In this document: piece after piece, positions 6,918 to 13,129 of the stretch
How positions within the stretch are numbered: position 1 is the stretch's first letter
How the letters are laid out: each line of letters begins with the position of its first letter
DNA from: Lysobacterales bacterium
GTDB taxonomy: Bacteria > Pseudomonadota > Gammaproteobacteria > Xanthomonadales > SZUA-36
Length of the DNA: 13,129 bases
Assembly: GCA_009692275.1 (NCBI GenBank)
Contig: SHZL01000047.1
Coordinates: forward strand, 1-13,129
Reading direction: 5' to 3'
Made by a program: the position numbers and the translations under genes
Notes under the pieces: model-generated
The model's input: only the letters and a program-made list of their open reading frames with translations
Told to the model about the DNA's origin: nothing
Databases searched by the model: none

Positions 6918-9580
6918 CGGGGAGCGCACACTAGCAGTTGATCCCTAAGCGCATTGTGCAGAATTTCCGCCACATCAGAAGAAAGCTCCGGTGTTGCGGC
7001 AATACGCTGGAGTTCGGCTTGCATCAGCCGGGAACGCACCGGGTCATAGCGTTTCCAGTGGTTGAAGGCTGGTGTGATTCGAGCGGCAATTTGCGGGTTA
7101 ATTCGTTGCAGTTCAATGACCCGGTCGGCCACGAAACGATAACCCGCGCCTGTCGCCGCATGAAAGCCAGTGGGGTTCGACATTGCAAAGGCGCCAATAA
7201 GCGCCCGGACCTTGTTGGGGTTGGCCAGGGAAAACGCCGGATGATTCAACAAGGCCGCCAGCTTTTCAACCGTTGCCGCACCGGGGCGCGTGGCATGCAG
7301 GGCAAACCACTTGTCCATAACCAGTGCATCCTGCTGCCACTTTTCTGCAAACAGCTCCAGTTCCGCTTCCGCCTGCACGGCGCCGGAACGGACCAGGCAG
7401 CCGAGTGCCGCTAGCGTATCGGTCATGTTGTCGCTGCTGGACAGTTGCTGCAGGGCGAGATTTACCCCGGTCCCAAGTTCAACGAGGTAAGACAGGCACA
7501 GGTTTTTCAGGCTTCTGCCGGCAATTGCCCTGGCCGTCAGGTCATAGGCCTGGCCGTGGTTCAAGTCACCATAGAGCGCCTCAAACTGTGCAGAAAAATG
7601 AGCTGCAAGCTCCCTTTCTACGAACTTGCGCGCCGCATGAATTCCATCAACGTCTATCACCTGCATTTGGTCTGCAAGATAATCCTCACCGGGGAGCATC
7701 ATGGCCTGGGCCAGGAGCGCCTGGTCGCTTGAACGGTCGCCGAGCAATGCTTCGAAGGCAGAGGTCAGCTCAGGCCCCAACTGCATGCCTGCGCCATCCT
7801 GCAGGCGCTGGCGATTGTTCATGATCTCTTTTTGGGCCAGCAACTGTGCCGCTTCCCAGCGGACAAACGCGTCCGGGTCGTGTTTCATGAGCACCGCAAG
7901 TTCTGCCGCGGTGTAGGCATGCACCAGCTTTACCGGCGCAGAAAAATCACGCAGCAACGCGGGGATCGGTTGTTGCCCGATGTCCTCGAACACAAAGGTT
8001 TGCTGCTCTTCCTTCAACAGCAGTACGCGCGTGAATGTTGCCGGCGTGTCATCACCGGCGAGACGCAAGGGGATTTGTTCGCCCGATGCGCTGAGCAAGC
8101 CCATTGCAAACGGAATAACCAGGGGCTGCTTCAGCGCCTGGTCGTGGGTTGGCGGTGTCCGTTGCCCCAGATGCATGGTCAGGCTCCTGTTGCCGGCATC
8201 GTATTCTGTTCGCACCGTGACTTCGGGAGTACCCGACTGCCCATACCACTTACCGAATTCATCCAGGTTCACGCCATTGGCATCTGCCATGGCGGCAAGA
8301 AAGTCATCGCAGGTCACAGCCTGGCCATCATGCCGTTCGAAATAGAGTTTCATCCCTTTCTGAAAACCGTCTTCGCCCAATAGCGTGTGAAACATGCGAA
8401 TGATGGTCGCGCCTTTTTGGTACACCGTCATGGTGTAAAAATTATTGATTTCGCAGAACTCGTCCGGCCGTATCGGGTGAGACATCGGCCCGTCGTCTTC
8501 GGGAAACTGCCGGCTGCGTAAGTCCCGCACATCCTGAATTCGCTTGACCGCGCGCGACTGCATGTCGGAGGTAAACTCCTGGTCTCGAAAGACGGTCAGG
8601 CCTTCCTTGAGAGTCAGCTGAAACCAGTCCCGGCAAGTTACCCGGTTGCCGGTCCAGTTATGGAAATATTCATGGCCGATGACGCCTTCTATGGCCTGGA
8701 AATCGCTGTCAGTGGCAGTCTCGGGCCTGCCCAGCACGAACTTGGAGTTAAAAATATTCAGCGACTTGTTTTCCATTGCGCCCATGTTGAAATCGTCAGT
8801 GGCGACAATGTTGTAAATGTCCAGGTCGTATTCCAGTCCAAACCGGTCCTCGTCCCACTTCATGGAGCGCACCAGGGACGCCATGGCGTGGTCACACTTA
8901 TCGATGTTTTTCTTTTCCACGTAAACGCGCAAGGTGACTTTCCTGCCGCTGCGGGTGGTGAAATGATCCTCGATATACTGAAGATCTCCGGCCACCAGCG
9001 CGAAAAGATAAGACGGTTTGCGGAATGGGTCCACCCAGCGAGCCCAATGCCTGCCATCTTCAAGTTCACCGGAGCCCACTGCGTTCCCATTCGACAGTAG
9101 TTCGGGGAATTGCGACCGGTTTGCAGTAACAGTTACGTCGTAGCGCGTCATGACATCCGGGCGATCGGGAAAGTAGGTAATCTTCCGAAACCCTTCCGCT
9201 TCGCATTGCGTAAGCAGAAAATCACCCGAGGAATAAAGGCCATCAAGCGTGGTATTTTCCCGCGGGCGAATCCGTACCTCGGTGCTGATCAGGCACTCTG
9301 TTGGGCAAGAAAAAATGACCATTTGGTCCGCGTCAACGGAATACTCTCCAGCGTTCAAGTCCCGGCCATCAAGCTTGACCCGGACCAACTCGAGACTCTT
9401 ACCCTGCAAGACGATTTCACTGGTGCCGGCGCCAGCAGATATGTTCCGGATAGCGATATCAGCCCGAACAGTGGTGATTTTGCTGTCGATCTCAAAATTC
9501 AGCCGGAATTCGTCAATCTGCCAGGGGAAGGGGGTGTACTCTTCTCGCCTGACAATTTTGCGGGCGGAGCCTTGTTTCAT
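6914..9580 (-). CDS. pepN: Aminopeptidase N (M1 family, alanyl aminopeptidase)
   Basis: This 888-residue zinc aminopeptidase (E. coli PepN is 870) removes N-terminal residues from peptides in the cytoplasm, a late step of protein breakdown. The start is ATG 9580 (MKQGSARKIVRREEYTPFPW), preceded by AGAAGGA at a good distance; the longer open frame upstream crosses the divergent promoter region. The exopeptidase motif GAMEN is at about 267-271. The zinc site HEYFH is at about 303-307, with the third ligand Glu at about 326 in LKEGLTVFRDQEF (HExxH-x18-E). The transition-state Tyr is at about 387 in NNFYTMTVYQKGA. The substrate-binding QCEAEGFR motif is also present. The C-terminal helical domain, with NNMTDTLAAL-like (here DNMTDTLAAL), VMDKWFALHATRP and SNPNKVRALIGAFA segments, is complete. 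It forms the upstream gene of a two-gene unit with the small lipoprotein. Confidence 0.97.
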   Translation of the reverse strand: MKQGSARKIVRREEYTPFPWQIDEFRLNFEIDSKITTVRADIAIRNISAGAGTSEIVLQGKSLELVRVKLDGRDLNAGEYSVDADQMVIFSCPTECLISTEVRIRPRENTTLDGLYSSGDFLLTQCEAEGFRKITYFPDRPDVMTRYDVTVTANRSQFPELLSNGNAVGSGELEDGRHWARWVDPFRKPSYLFALVAGDLQYIEDHFTTRSGRKVTLRVYVEKKNIDKCDHAMASLVRSMKWDEDRFGLEYDLDIYNIVATDDFNMGAMENKSLNIFNSKFVLGRPETATDSDFQAIEGVIGHEYFHNWTGNRVTCRDWFQLTLKEGLTVFRDQEFTSDMQSRAVKRIQDVRDLRSRQFPEDDGPMSHPIRPDEFCEINNFYTMTVYQKGATIIRMFHTLLGEDGFQKGMKLYFERHDGQAVTCDDFLAAMADANGVNLDEFGKWYGQSGTPEVTVRTEYDAGNRSLTMHLGQRTPPTHDQALKQPLVIPFAMGLLSASGEQIPLRLAGDDTPATFTRVLLLKEEQQTFVFEDIGQQPIPALLRDFSAPVKLVHAYTAAELAVLMKHDPDAFVRWEAAQLLAQKEIMNNRQRLQDGAGMQLGPELTSAFEALLGDRSSDQALLAQAMMLPGEDYLADQMQVIDVDGIHAARKFVERELAAHFSAQFEALYGDLNHGQAYDLTARAIAGRSLKNLCLSYLVELGTGVNLALQQLSSSDNMTDTLAALGCLVRSGAVQAEAELELFAEKWQQDALVMDKWFALHATRPGAATVEKLAALLNHPAFSLANPNKVRALIGAFAMSNPTGFHAATGAGYRFVADRVIELQRINPQIAARITPAFNHWKRYDPVRSRLMQAELQRIAATPELSSDVAEILHNALRDQLLVCAPR

Positions 9581-9615
9581 GCGACGAATCCTTCTTTGCA
9601 ATGGGAGCGGATCTG

Positions 9616-9636
9616 CCAGGACAGAAGTAGTCCTGG
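9616..9636. promoter_or_regulatory. Perfect inverted repeat between pepN and the racemase gene
   Basis: CCAGGAC (9616-9622) and GTCCTGG (9630-9636) form a perfect 7-bp inverted repeat around 7 nt. It lies in the 5' leader predicted for pepN and upstream of the plus-strand gene. It could be an operator for a dimeric regulator or a leader hairpin. The sequence alone does not decide. Confidence 0.35.
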
Positions 9637-9652
9637 AGTGCGAAGGGCTTGT

Positions 9653-9658
9653 ATTATA
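9653..9658 (-). promoter_or_regulatory. pepN: Consensus -10 element for pepN
   Basis: A perfect TATAAT on the minus strand lies 73 bp before the pepN ATG in the divergent region. The -35 region is weak at 16-18 bp. The overlapping plus-strand TATTAT (9652-9657) could serve the racemase gene, so the two directions may share or compete for this site. Confidence 0.4.
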
Positions 9659-9715
9659 TGCCCAAGCTGCTGCGAGCGCATTTTCCATGAACCGCACCCT
9701 ACGGAACCTGCAAAC

Positions 9716-10684
9716 TTGAGCCCGGAATCACCTGACCTTCCAGACATAAGTGCCGTTTGGGAGGCGCACCGGCGCATCCGGAGCCTGGTAAACCTGACGC
9801 CCGTTCTTGCCAGCGACGGTCTCAATGCTGAATTGGGTTGTGAGCTGCTATGCAAATGTGAGCATCTGCAACGCACGGGTGCATTCAAATTTCGTGGCGC
9901 CAGCAACGCTGTTGTCCACCTGCGTGAAGCTGGAATCAGCGGCGCTGTTGCAACCCATTCTTCAGGCAACCACGGTTCTGCGCTGGCCCTGGCAGCCAGC
10001 CTGGACCAGCGGACCGCACACGTCGTCATGCCCGATAACGCATCCGCCCTGAAGGTTGATGCGGTCAGGCGCAACGGCGGCATCGTTCACTTCTGCTCCC
10101 CTACGCAAACGGACAGGGAGTCCGGCCTGGCCCGGCTGGTGCAGGCAGGCCATATCCCCATCCCGCCTTACGACCACTTTGACATCATTGCCGGCCAGGG
10201 AACCGCAGCCCTGGAACTGGTGGAATCCAATCCCGGCCTGGATATCCTCATCGCCCCCGTGGGTGGCGGTGGCTTGATTGGAGGCACGGCACTGGTTGCC
10301 AACGATCGTGGGATCATCGCTTATGCCGCCGAGCCGGCGGGTGCTGCAGACACCGCTGCCAGCATGGCCCTGGGCCACCGGGTCAATTCCTTCCATCCCG
10401 ACACCATTGCTGACGGCCTGCGGGCCCTGGTCGGTGAGCGCAATTTCCTGATTATTCAACAGCACGTCAAGCAGGTCCTGACCGTGGAGGAAGAAGAAAT
10501 CCGGTCTGCAATGGTGCTTTTCTGGAGGTACACACGCATGTTGATAGAGCCATCGTCAGCGGTCGTGATTGCCGCATTAAGGCGTTACCCGCACCTGTTC
10601 TCAGGTAAGAAAGTAGGCGCAATCATCAGCGGCGCAAATATTCACCCCAGGGAATGGCTGGCCTTGACGGAGATGGTGGAATGA
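9716..10684 (+). CDS. PLP-dependent serine racemase / serine-threonine dehydratase (fold type II)
   Basis: From TTG at 9716 the product is 322 residues, the size of eukaryotic-type serine racemases and short threonine dehydratases without a regulatory domain. The PLP lysine is K58 in TGAFKFRGASNA. SSGNHG at 82-87 matches the serine-racemase/dehydratase substrate loop (THSSGNHG). The phosphate-binding loop GGGGLIGG is at 183-190. YAAEPAGAAD keeps the Glu206, Ala210, Asp212 spacing of the divalent-cation site known in serine racemase. Ser305 in ISGANIH is in the place of the residue that contacts the PLP ring nitrogen. It would interconvert or deaminate L/D-serine and possibly L-threonine in the cytoplasm; sequence alone does not fix which dominates. 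The frame is open far upstream but that part is antisense to pepN and has a Cys-rich, non-homologous translation. TTG fits the homologous N-terminus and has a weak GGA ribosome site. tag follows with a 4-bp overlap. Confidence 0.9.
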   Translation: MSPESPDLPDISAVWEAHRRIRSLVNLTPVLASDGLNAELGCELLCKCEHLQRTGAFKFRGASNAVVHLREAGISGAVATHSSGNHGSALALAASLDQRTAHVVMPDNASALKVDAVRRNGGIVHFCSPTQTDRESGLARLVQAGHIPIPPYDHFDIIAGQGTAALELVESNPGLDILIAPVGGGGLIGGTALVANDRGIIAYAAEPAGAADTAASMALGHRVNSFHPDTIADGLRALVGERNFLIIQQHVKQVLTVEEEEIRSAMVLFWRYTRMLIEPSSAVVIAALRRYPHLFSGKKVGAIISGANIHPREWLALTEMVE

Positions 10685-11286
10685 GTGCGTCCATGGACAC
10701 AAGCCGGTGTGGCTGGGCCAGTACGGATCCCCTCAACATTGCCTACCATGACCTGGAGTGGGGCAGCCCGGTGCATGATGACTCCCGACTGTTCGAACTG
10801 ATCACGCTGGAGGGGGCACAGGCCGGCCTGAGCTGGCTGACCATACTGCGCAAGCGGGAAGGCTACCGCAAGGCTTTTGTTGGTTTTGATCCGCAACGCG
10901 TGGCGGGTTTTGATTCCCAGCGAATTGATCAACTGGTACTGAATCCAGCCATTGTGCGACACCGGGGGAAAATCGAATCAACCGTCAACAATGCCCGGCG
11001 CGTGCTGGCCCTGTGGGAGTCGGGTAGAAGCCTTGATGATACGGTTTGGTCTTTCGTTGACGGCCAGGCCAAACAGAACCGCTGGAAGTCCATGTCCGAA
11101 CTTCCATCCAGCACGCCGGCGTCCGTGGCGTTGAGCAAAGCCCTCAAGAAACTGGGCTTCCGCTTCGTTGGCGATACCACCTGCTGCGCGTTCATGCAGG
11201 CCGCCGGCCTGCTGAATGACCACCTGCTCAGCTGTCCCCGGCATGCGCTGTGCCAGTCCACAGCAACCCATCCGCCGAAGATGTGA
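10681..11286 (+). CDS. tag: DNA-3-methyladenine glycosylase I
   Basis: This 201-residue base-excision repair enzyme (E. coli Tag is 187) removes 3-methyladenine from alkylated DNA. The start ATG overlaps the previous stop as ATGA, giving MSASMDTSRCGW. A start nine codons upstream would lack this fit. The zinc ligands of Tag are all present: Cys10 (RCGW), His23 (IAYHDLEWG), His181 (NDHLL) and Cys185. Glu44 in LFELITLEGAQAGLSW corresponds to E. coli Glu38, the residue that reads the damaged base. Typical segments AIVRHRGKIEST and ALSKALKKLGFRFVGDTT are intact. The tail after Cys185 is about ten residues longer than in E. coli. It appears to be the second gene of a two-gene unit with the racemase/dehydratase; there is no obvious metabolic link between the two. 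Confidence 0.97.
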   Translation: MSASMDTSRCGWASTDPLNIAYHDLEWGSPVHDDSRLFELITLEGAQAGLSWLTILRKREGYRKAFVGFDPQRVAGFDSQRIDQLVLNPAIVRHRGKIESTVNNARRVLALWESGRSLDDTVWSFVDGQAKQNRWKSMSELPSSTPASVALSKALKKLGFRFVGDTTCCAFMQAAGLLNDHLLSCPRHALCQSTATHPPKM

Positions 11287-11298
11287 CAGCGCCTAATC

Positions 11299-11320
11299 AG
11301 CGGTTGATCAGCGGTTGATC
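11299..11320. repeat. Tandem 11-bp duplication at the end of the decarboxylase gene
   Basis: ATCAGCGGTTG is repeated twice head to tail, followed by ATCA. On the minus strand the unit carries the last codons and the TGA stop of the decarboxylase gene, so the second copy lies just beyond the stop. It looks like a recent local duplication in the 21-bp gap to tag. Confidence 0.75.
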
Positions 11321-12444
11321 ACGACCAGCCTGGGCCTGGGAATGGAATTGAATTCGCAGGCTGTCGCCAGGGTGTAGGCGCCCATTTGTTCCCCCACGAC
11401 AATGTCGCCAATATTCATGGCTGGCAACATGGCCAATTCAGTAATGACATCAATGCTGTCACAGGTGGGGCCGGCAAGAACACTGGGATGCCTCTCTGCG
11501 TCATCGCTAAAGACAGTAATCGGATATTCGGCGTGATCAAAAATCTGACCGCTGTAGGCGCCGTATACCCCGTCGTCCAGGTAATACCACCACAGACCAC
11601 CGCGCAGGGCACGACCCATGACGGTGCTGATGGACTTCATGATGGGCGCACTGAGCACCCGCCCCGGTTCCGCGATAATGCGCACCCGCTGCGGATACTC
11701 AGCCAGGGCCGCGTTGATCGGTTTGCAAAACTCGTTCAGATCCAGGACATGCTGCGTATAGTCAACCGGCATGCCACCGCCGATATCCAGCACGGTCAGA
11801 TGCTCTGCTCCCACGAACGCACCGGGGGTATAAAAAGGCCGGCATGCCCGGATGGCATCGACGTGCGCAGCGCTGGTCATGGATTGCGACCCGACGTGGA
11901 AACTCAGGCCCTTGATTCGAATTCCCAGCTGCGCAGCTTCCGCCAGCATGGCGGGTACATCCTGTCGCCCGCAACCGAACTTGCGTGACAGATCAACCGC
12001 GGCATCTTTGCCGCGAAACGAAACCCGCAACAGCAACTCAGCCTGCGCGCGGTAGGCCGTGAACTTCAGCAACTCATCAATGTTGTCTATGACAAACGTG
12101 GTGCAGCCAAAGTCCAGAGCATCCCGGATATCCTGGTCGCGCTTGATGGGATGCGTATGAATGGTAGCTTCCGGCCTTGCACCAACGCTGCGCATCAGGC
12201 CCAGTTCTCCCGTGGTGGCAAGGTCAAACCCGGCGCCTTCCTGCAGCAAGGTCACCAGGACGGCTGGCTCCGGCAATGACTTGATGGCGTAGAAAAAGCC
12301 GACATTGGGCAGAGCCAATTGCAGTTCCCGGTAACGCGTGCGCAAGGTGTCACAATCAAGCACTAATAACGGCGAACCATACTGCTCAACGAACTGACGA
12401 TAGGGGGCTTCGTGCCTCTTCTTCTCAATGGATACCAGGTTCAT
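11308..12444 (-). CDS. Ornithine decarboxylase, fold type III PLP enzyme (Orn/Lys/DAP decarboxylase family 2)
   Basis: The 378-residue product fits the bacterial and eukaryotic alanine-racemase-fold ornithine decarboxylases, which make putrescine from ornithine in the cytoplasm. The PLP lysine is K55 in FYAIKSLPEP. HVGSQ is at 183-187, the glycine loop DIGGGMP at about 220-226 and EPGR at 259-262. GPTCDSID carries Cys328 and Asp329, the pair contributed across the dimer interface in ornithine decarboxylase. YLDDGVYG and GEQMGAYT complete the active-site set. The Cys-Asp pair and short length favour ornithine over diaminopimelate, though lysine or dual use cannot be excluded. Pseudomonas names this type speC, which in E. 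coli denotes an unrelated fold, so I give no symbol. The ATG at 12444 has GGAG about 11 nt upstream. The gene converges on tag, with 21 bp between stop codons. Confidence 0.9.
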   Translation of the reverse strand: MNLVSIEKKRHEAPYRQFVEQYGSPLLVLDCDTLRTRYRELQLALPNVGFFYAIKSLPEPAVLVTLLQEGAGFDLATTGELGLMRSVGARPEATIHTHPIKRDQDIRDALDFGCTTFVIDNIDELLKFTAYRAQAELLLRVSFRGKDAAVDLSRKFGCGRQDVPAMLAEAAQLGIRIKGLSFHVGSQSMTSAAHVDAIRACRPFYTPGAFVGAEHLTVLDIGGGMPVDYTQHVLDLNEFCKPINAALAEYPQRVRIIAEPGRVLSAPIMKSISTVMGRALRGGLWWYYLDDGVYGAYSGQIFDHAEYPITVFSDDAERHPSVLAGPTCDSIDVITELAMLPAMNIGDIVVGEQMGAYTLATACEFNSIPRPRLVVINR

Positions 12445-12558
12445 GCGCTAAAAGCTCCGCGGAAGCCGGTATGACAGGCCGTCAAACCGGTGGTTGCCCG
12501 TGGTAACAACCCTGGCGAACCGCCGCACGGCCGTCCGCCTGGCAAAAGAGTAGTTTAC

Positions 12559-13129
12559 TCACAAATTTTGGCAAGCATTATTTGCGGCCAGGAATGCCTC
12601 ACCCGGGTGGCGTCGATCACAGATCAGGATCCAGGCTGCCGGGTCGTGCGCCTCGCCCATGTACATGACTTCGTGCACCCGGACGTTCATCGAACCAGCA
12701 GCAAGCTTCTGCCTGATTTCAACGAAATCGTTTTCATCCAGCGCGGCGCCCAGCATGGCCGACATGCGCCCGGCATAGGTGCGTAATTCGCCGGACATTC
12801 CATCAATCCAGGCCACAATGGCGTTCAGCTCCATCGCACTTCGATTCTTGTACATGCGGCTAACGTCGGTATGCAGTCGACGTACTACGCCACCGGCAAC
12901 ACCTTCCCCGTGATGCTTCAATATCCCAAGCACGGCCTTGCCGGCACTCTGGAACATCGCCGGGGGGCGCTCGCCAGGTTGCACACCCGTTCGTTGTGCA
13001 GATGGTTTCTTCTCAGCGAGAAAAGCATGACGTGCGTGCAACAGGAAGTTGCAACGCTCCAGGGCCTGCATGGCAAGAAGGTTGCTGCGGCACTCGTTGT
13101 AGATCCCGCCGCCCTGCAAGTGCAAGATC
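12559..13129 (-). CDS. Unrecognised protein, C-terminal part (gene continues off the right edge)
   Basis: The minus-strand frame is open from the right edge to the TGA at 12559-12561, giving 189 visible residues. The first visible stretch (ILHLQGGGIYNECRSNLL) reads as an interior segment, so the true start is probably outside the window. It is followed by MQALERCNFLLHARHAFLAE, an amphipathic helix-like run, then a Gly/Pro/Lys linker and a helical region (VVRRLHTDVSRMYKNRSAM). The last part (VRVHEVMYMGEAHDPAAWIL, ending AANNACQNL) may form a small alpha/beta domain. No transmembrane segment or known catalytic motif is visible. Codon usage does not stand out from the neighbours. It precedes the ornithine decarboxylase gene by 114 bp on the same strand, so co-transcription is possible. 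I cannot name the family. Confidence 0.6.
   Translation of the reverse strand, partial: ILHLQGGGIYNECRSNLLAMQALERCNFLLHARHAFLAEKKPSAQRTGVQPGERPPAMFQSAGKAVLGILKHHGEGVAGGVVRRLHTDVSRMYKNRSAMELNAIVAWIDGMSGELRTYAGRMSAMLGAALDENDFVEIRQKLAAGSMNVRVHEVMYMGEAHDPAAWILICDRRHPGEAFLAANNACQNL

Noticed and set aside
9110..9715. Upstream extension of the racemase/dehydratase frame
   Set aside because: This part is antisense to the conserved N-terminal region of pepN and to the divergent promoter. Its translation has no homology to the enzyme family, whose N-terminus fits the TTG at 9716.
12545..12561. Small hairpin GAGTA/TACTC followed by TTTT at the end of the right-edge gene as a terminator
   Set aside because: The stem is only 5 bp and AT-rich and includes the stop codon, so it is too weak to call.

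Overview
The window looks like a chromosomal, mostly housekeeping segment of a gammaproteobacterium. MnmG keeps the same residue numbering as E. coli for its glycine-rich FAD motif and two conserved cysteines. GlnRS, PepN and Tag also align closely, from memory, with their E. coli counterparts. A fold-type III ornithine decarboxylase of the kind found in Pseudomonas-like bacteria fits the same picture. I cannot place the organism below class level. I see no prophage, insertion sequence, CRISPR array, tRNA or rRNA.

Layout, left to right. Positions 1-1109 hold, on the minus strand, lemA followed by the 5' part of a membrane M48-type peptidase gene that runs off the left edge. A 15-bp tandem repeat lies between them. 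Positions 1150-2892 hold glnS (minus) with a terminator-like structure directly after its stop. A strong intrinsic terminator (3008-3036) and an approximately 190-bp spacer separate glnS from mnmG (minus, 3231-5114). Next come a Tyr/Pro/His-rich lipoprotein gene (5237-6337), a small lipoprotein gene (6486-6917) and pepN (6914-9580), all on the minus strand; the small lipoprotein gene overlaps the pepN stop by 4 bp. A 135-bp divergent promoter region separates pepN from a plus-strand pair: a serine racemase/serine-threonine dehydratase gene (TTG start) and tag, which overlap as ATGA. An ornithine decarboxylase-family gene (minus) converges on tag with 21 bp between the stops. The 3' part of an unrecognised gene (minus) runs off the right edge.

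Functional themes: tRNA-Gln biology (MnmG modifies U34 of tRNA-Gln and other tRNAs; GlnRS charges tRNA-Gln), the LemA/M48 membrane pair, peptide breakdown by PepN, amino-acid and polyamine metabolism (racemase/dehydratase, ornithine decarboxylase) and alkylation repair (Tag). I find no convincing new multi-gene system. The items most worth a second look are the minisatellite just upstream of the M48 start, the Tyr/His-rich lipoprotein, the pepN-coupled small lipoprotein, the racemase-tag pair, and the structured spacer with a terminator between mnmG and glnS.
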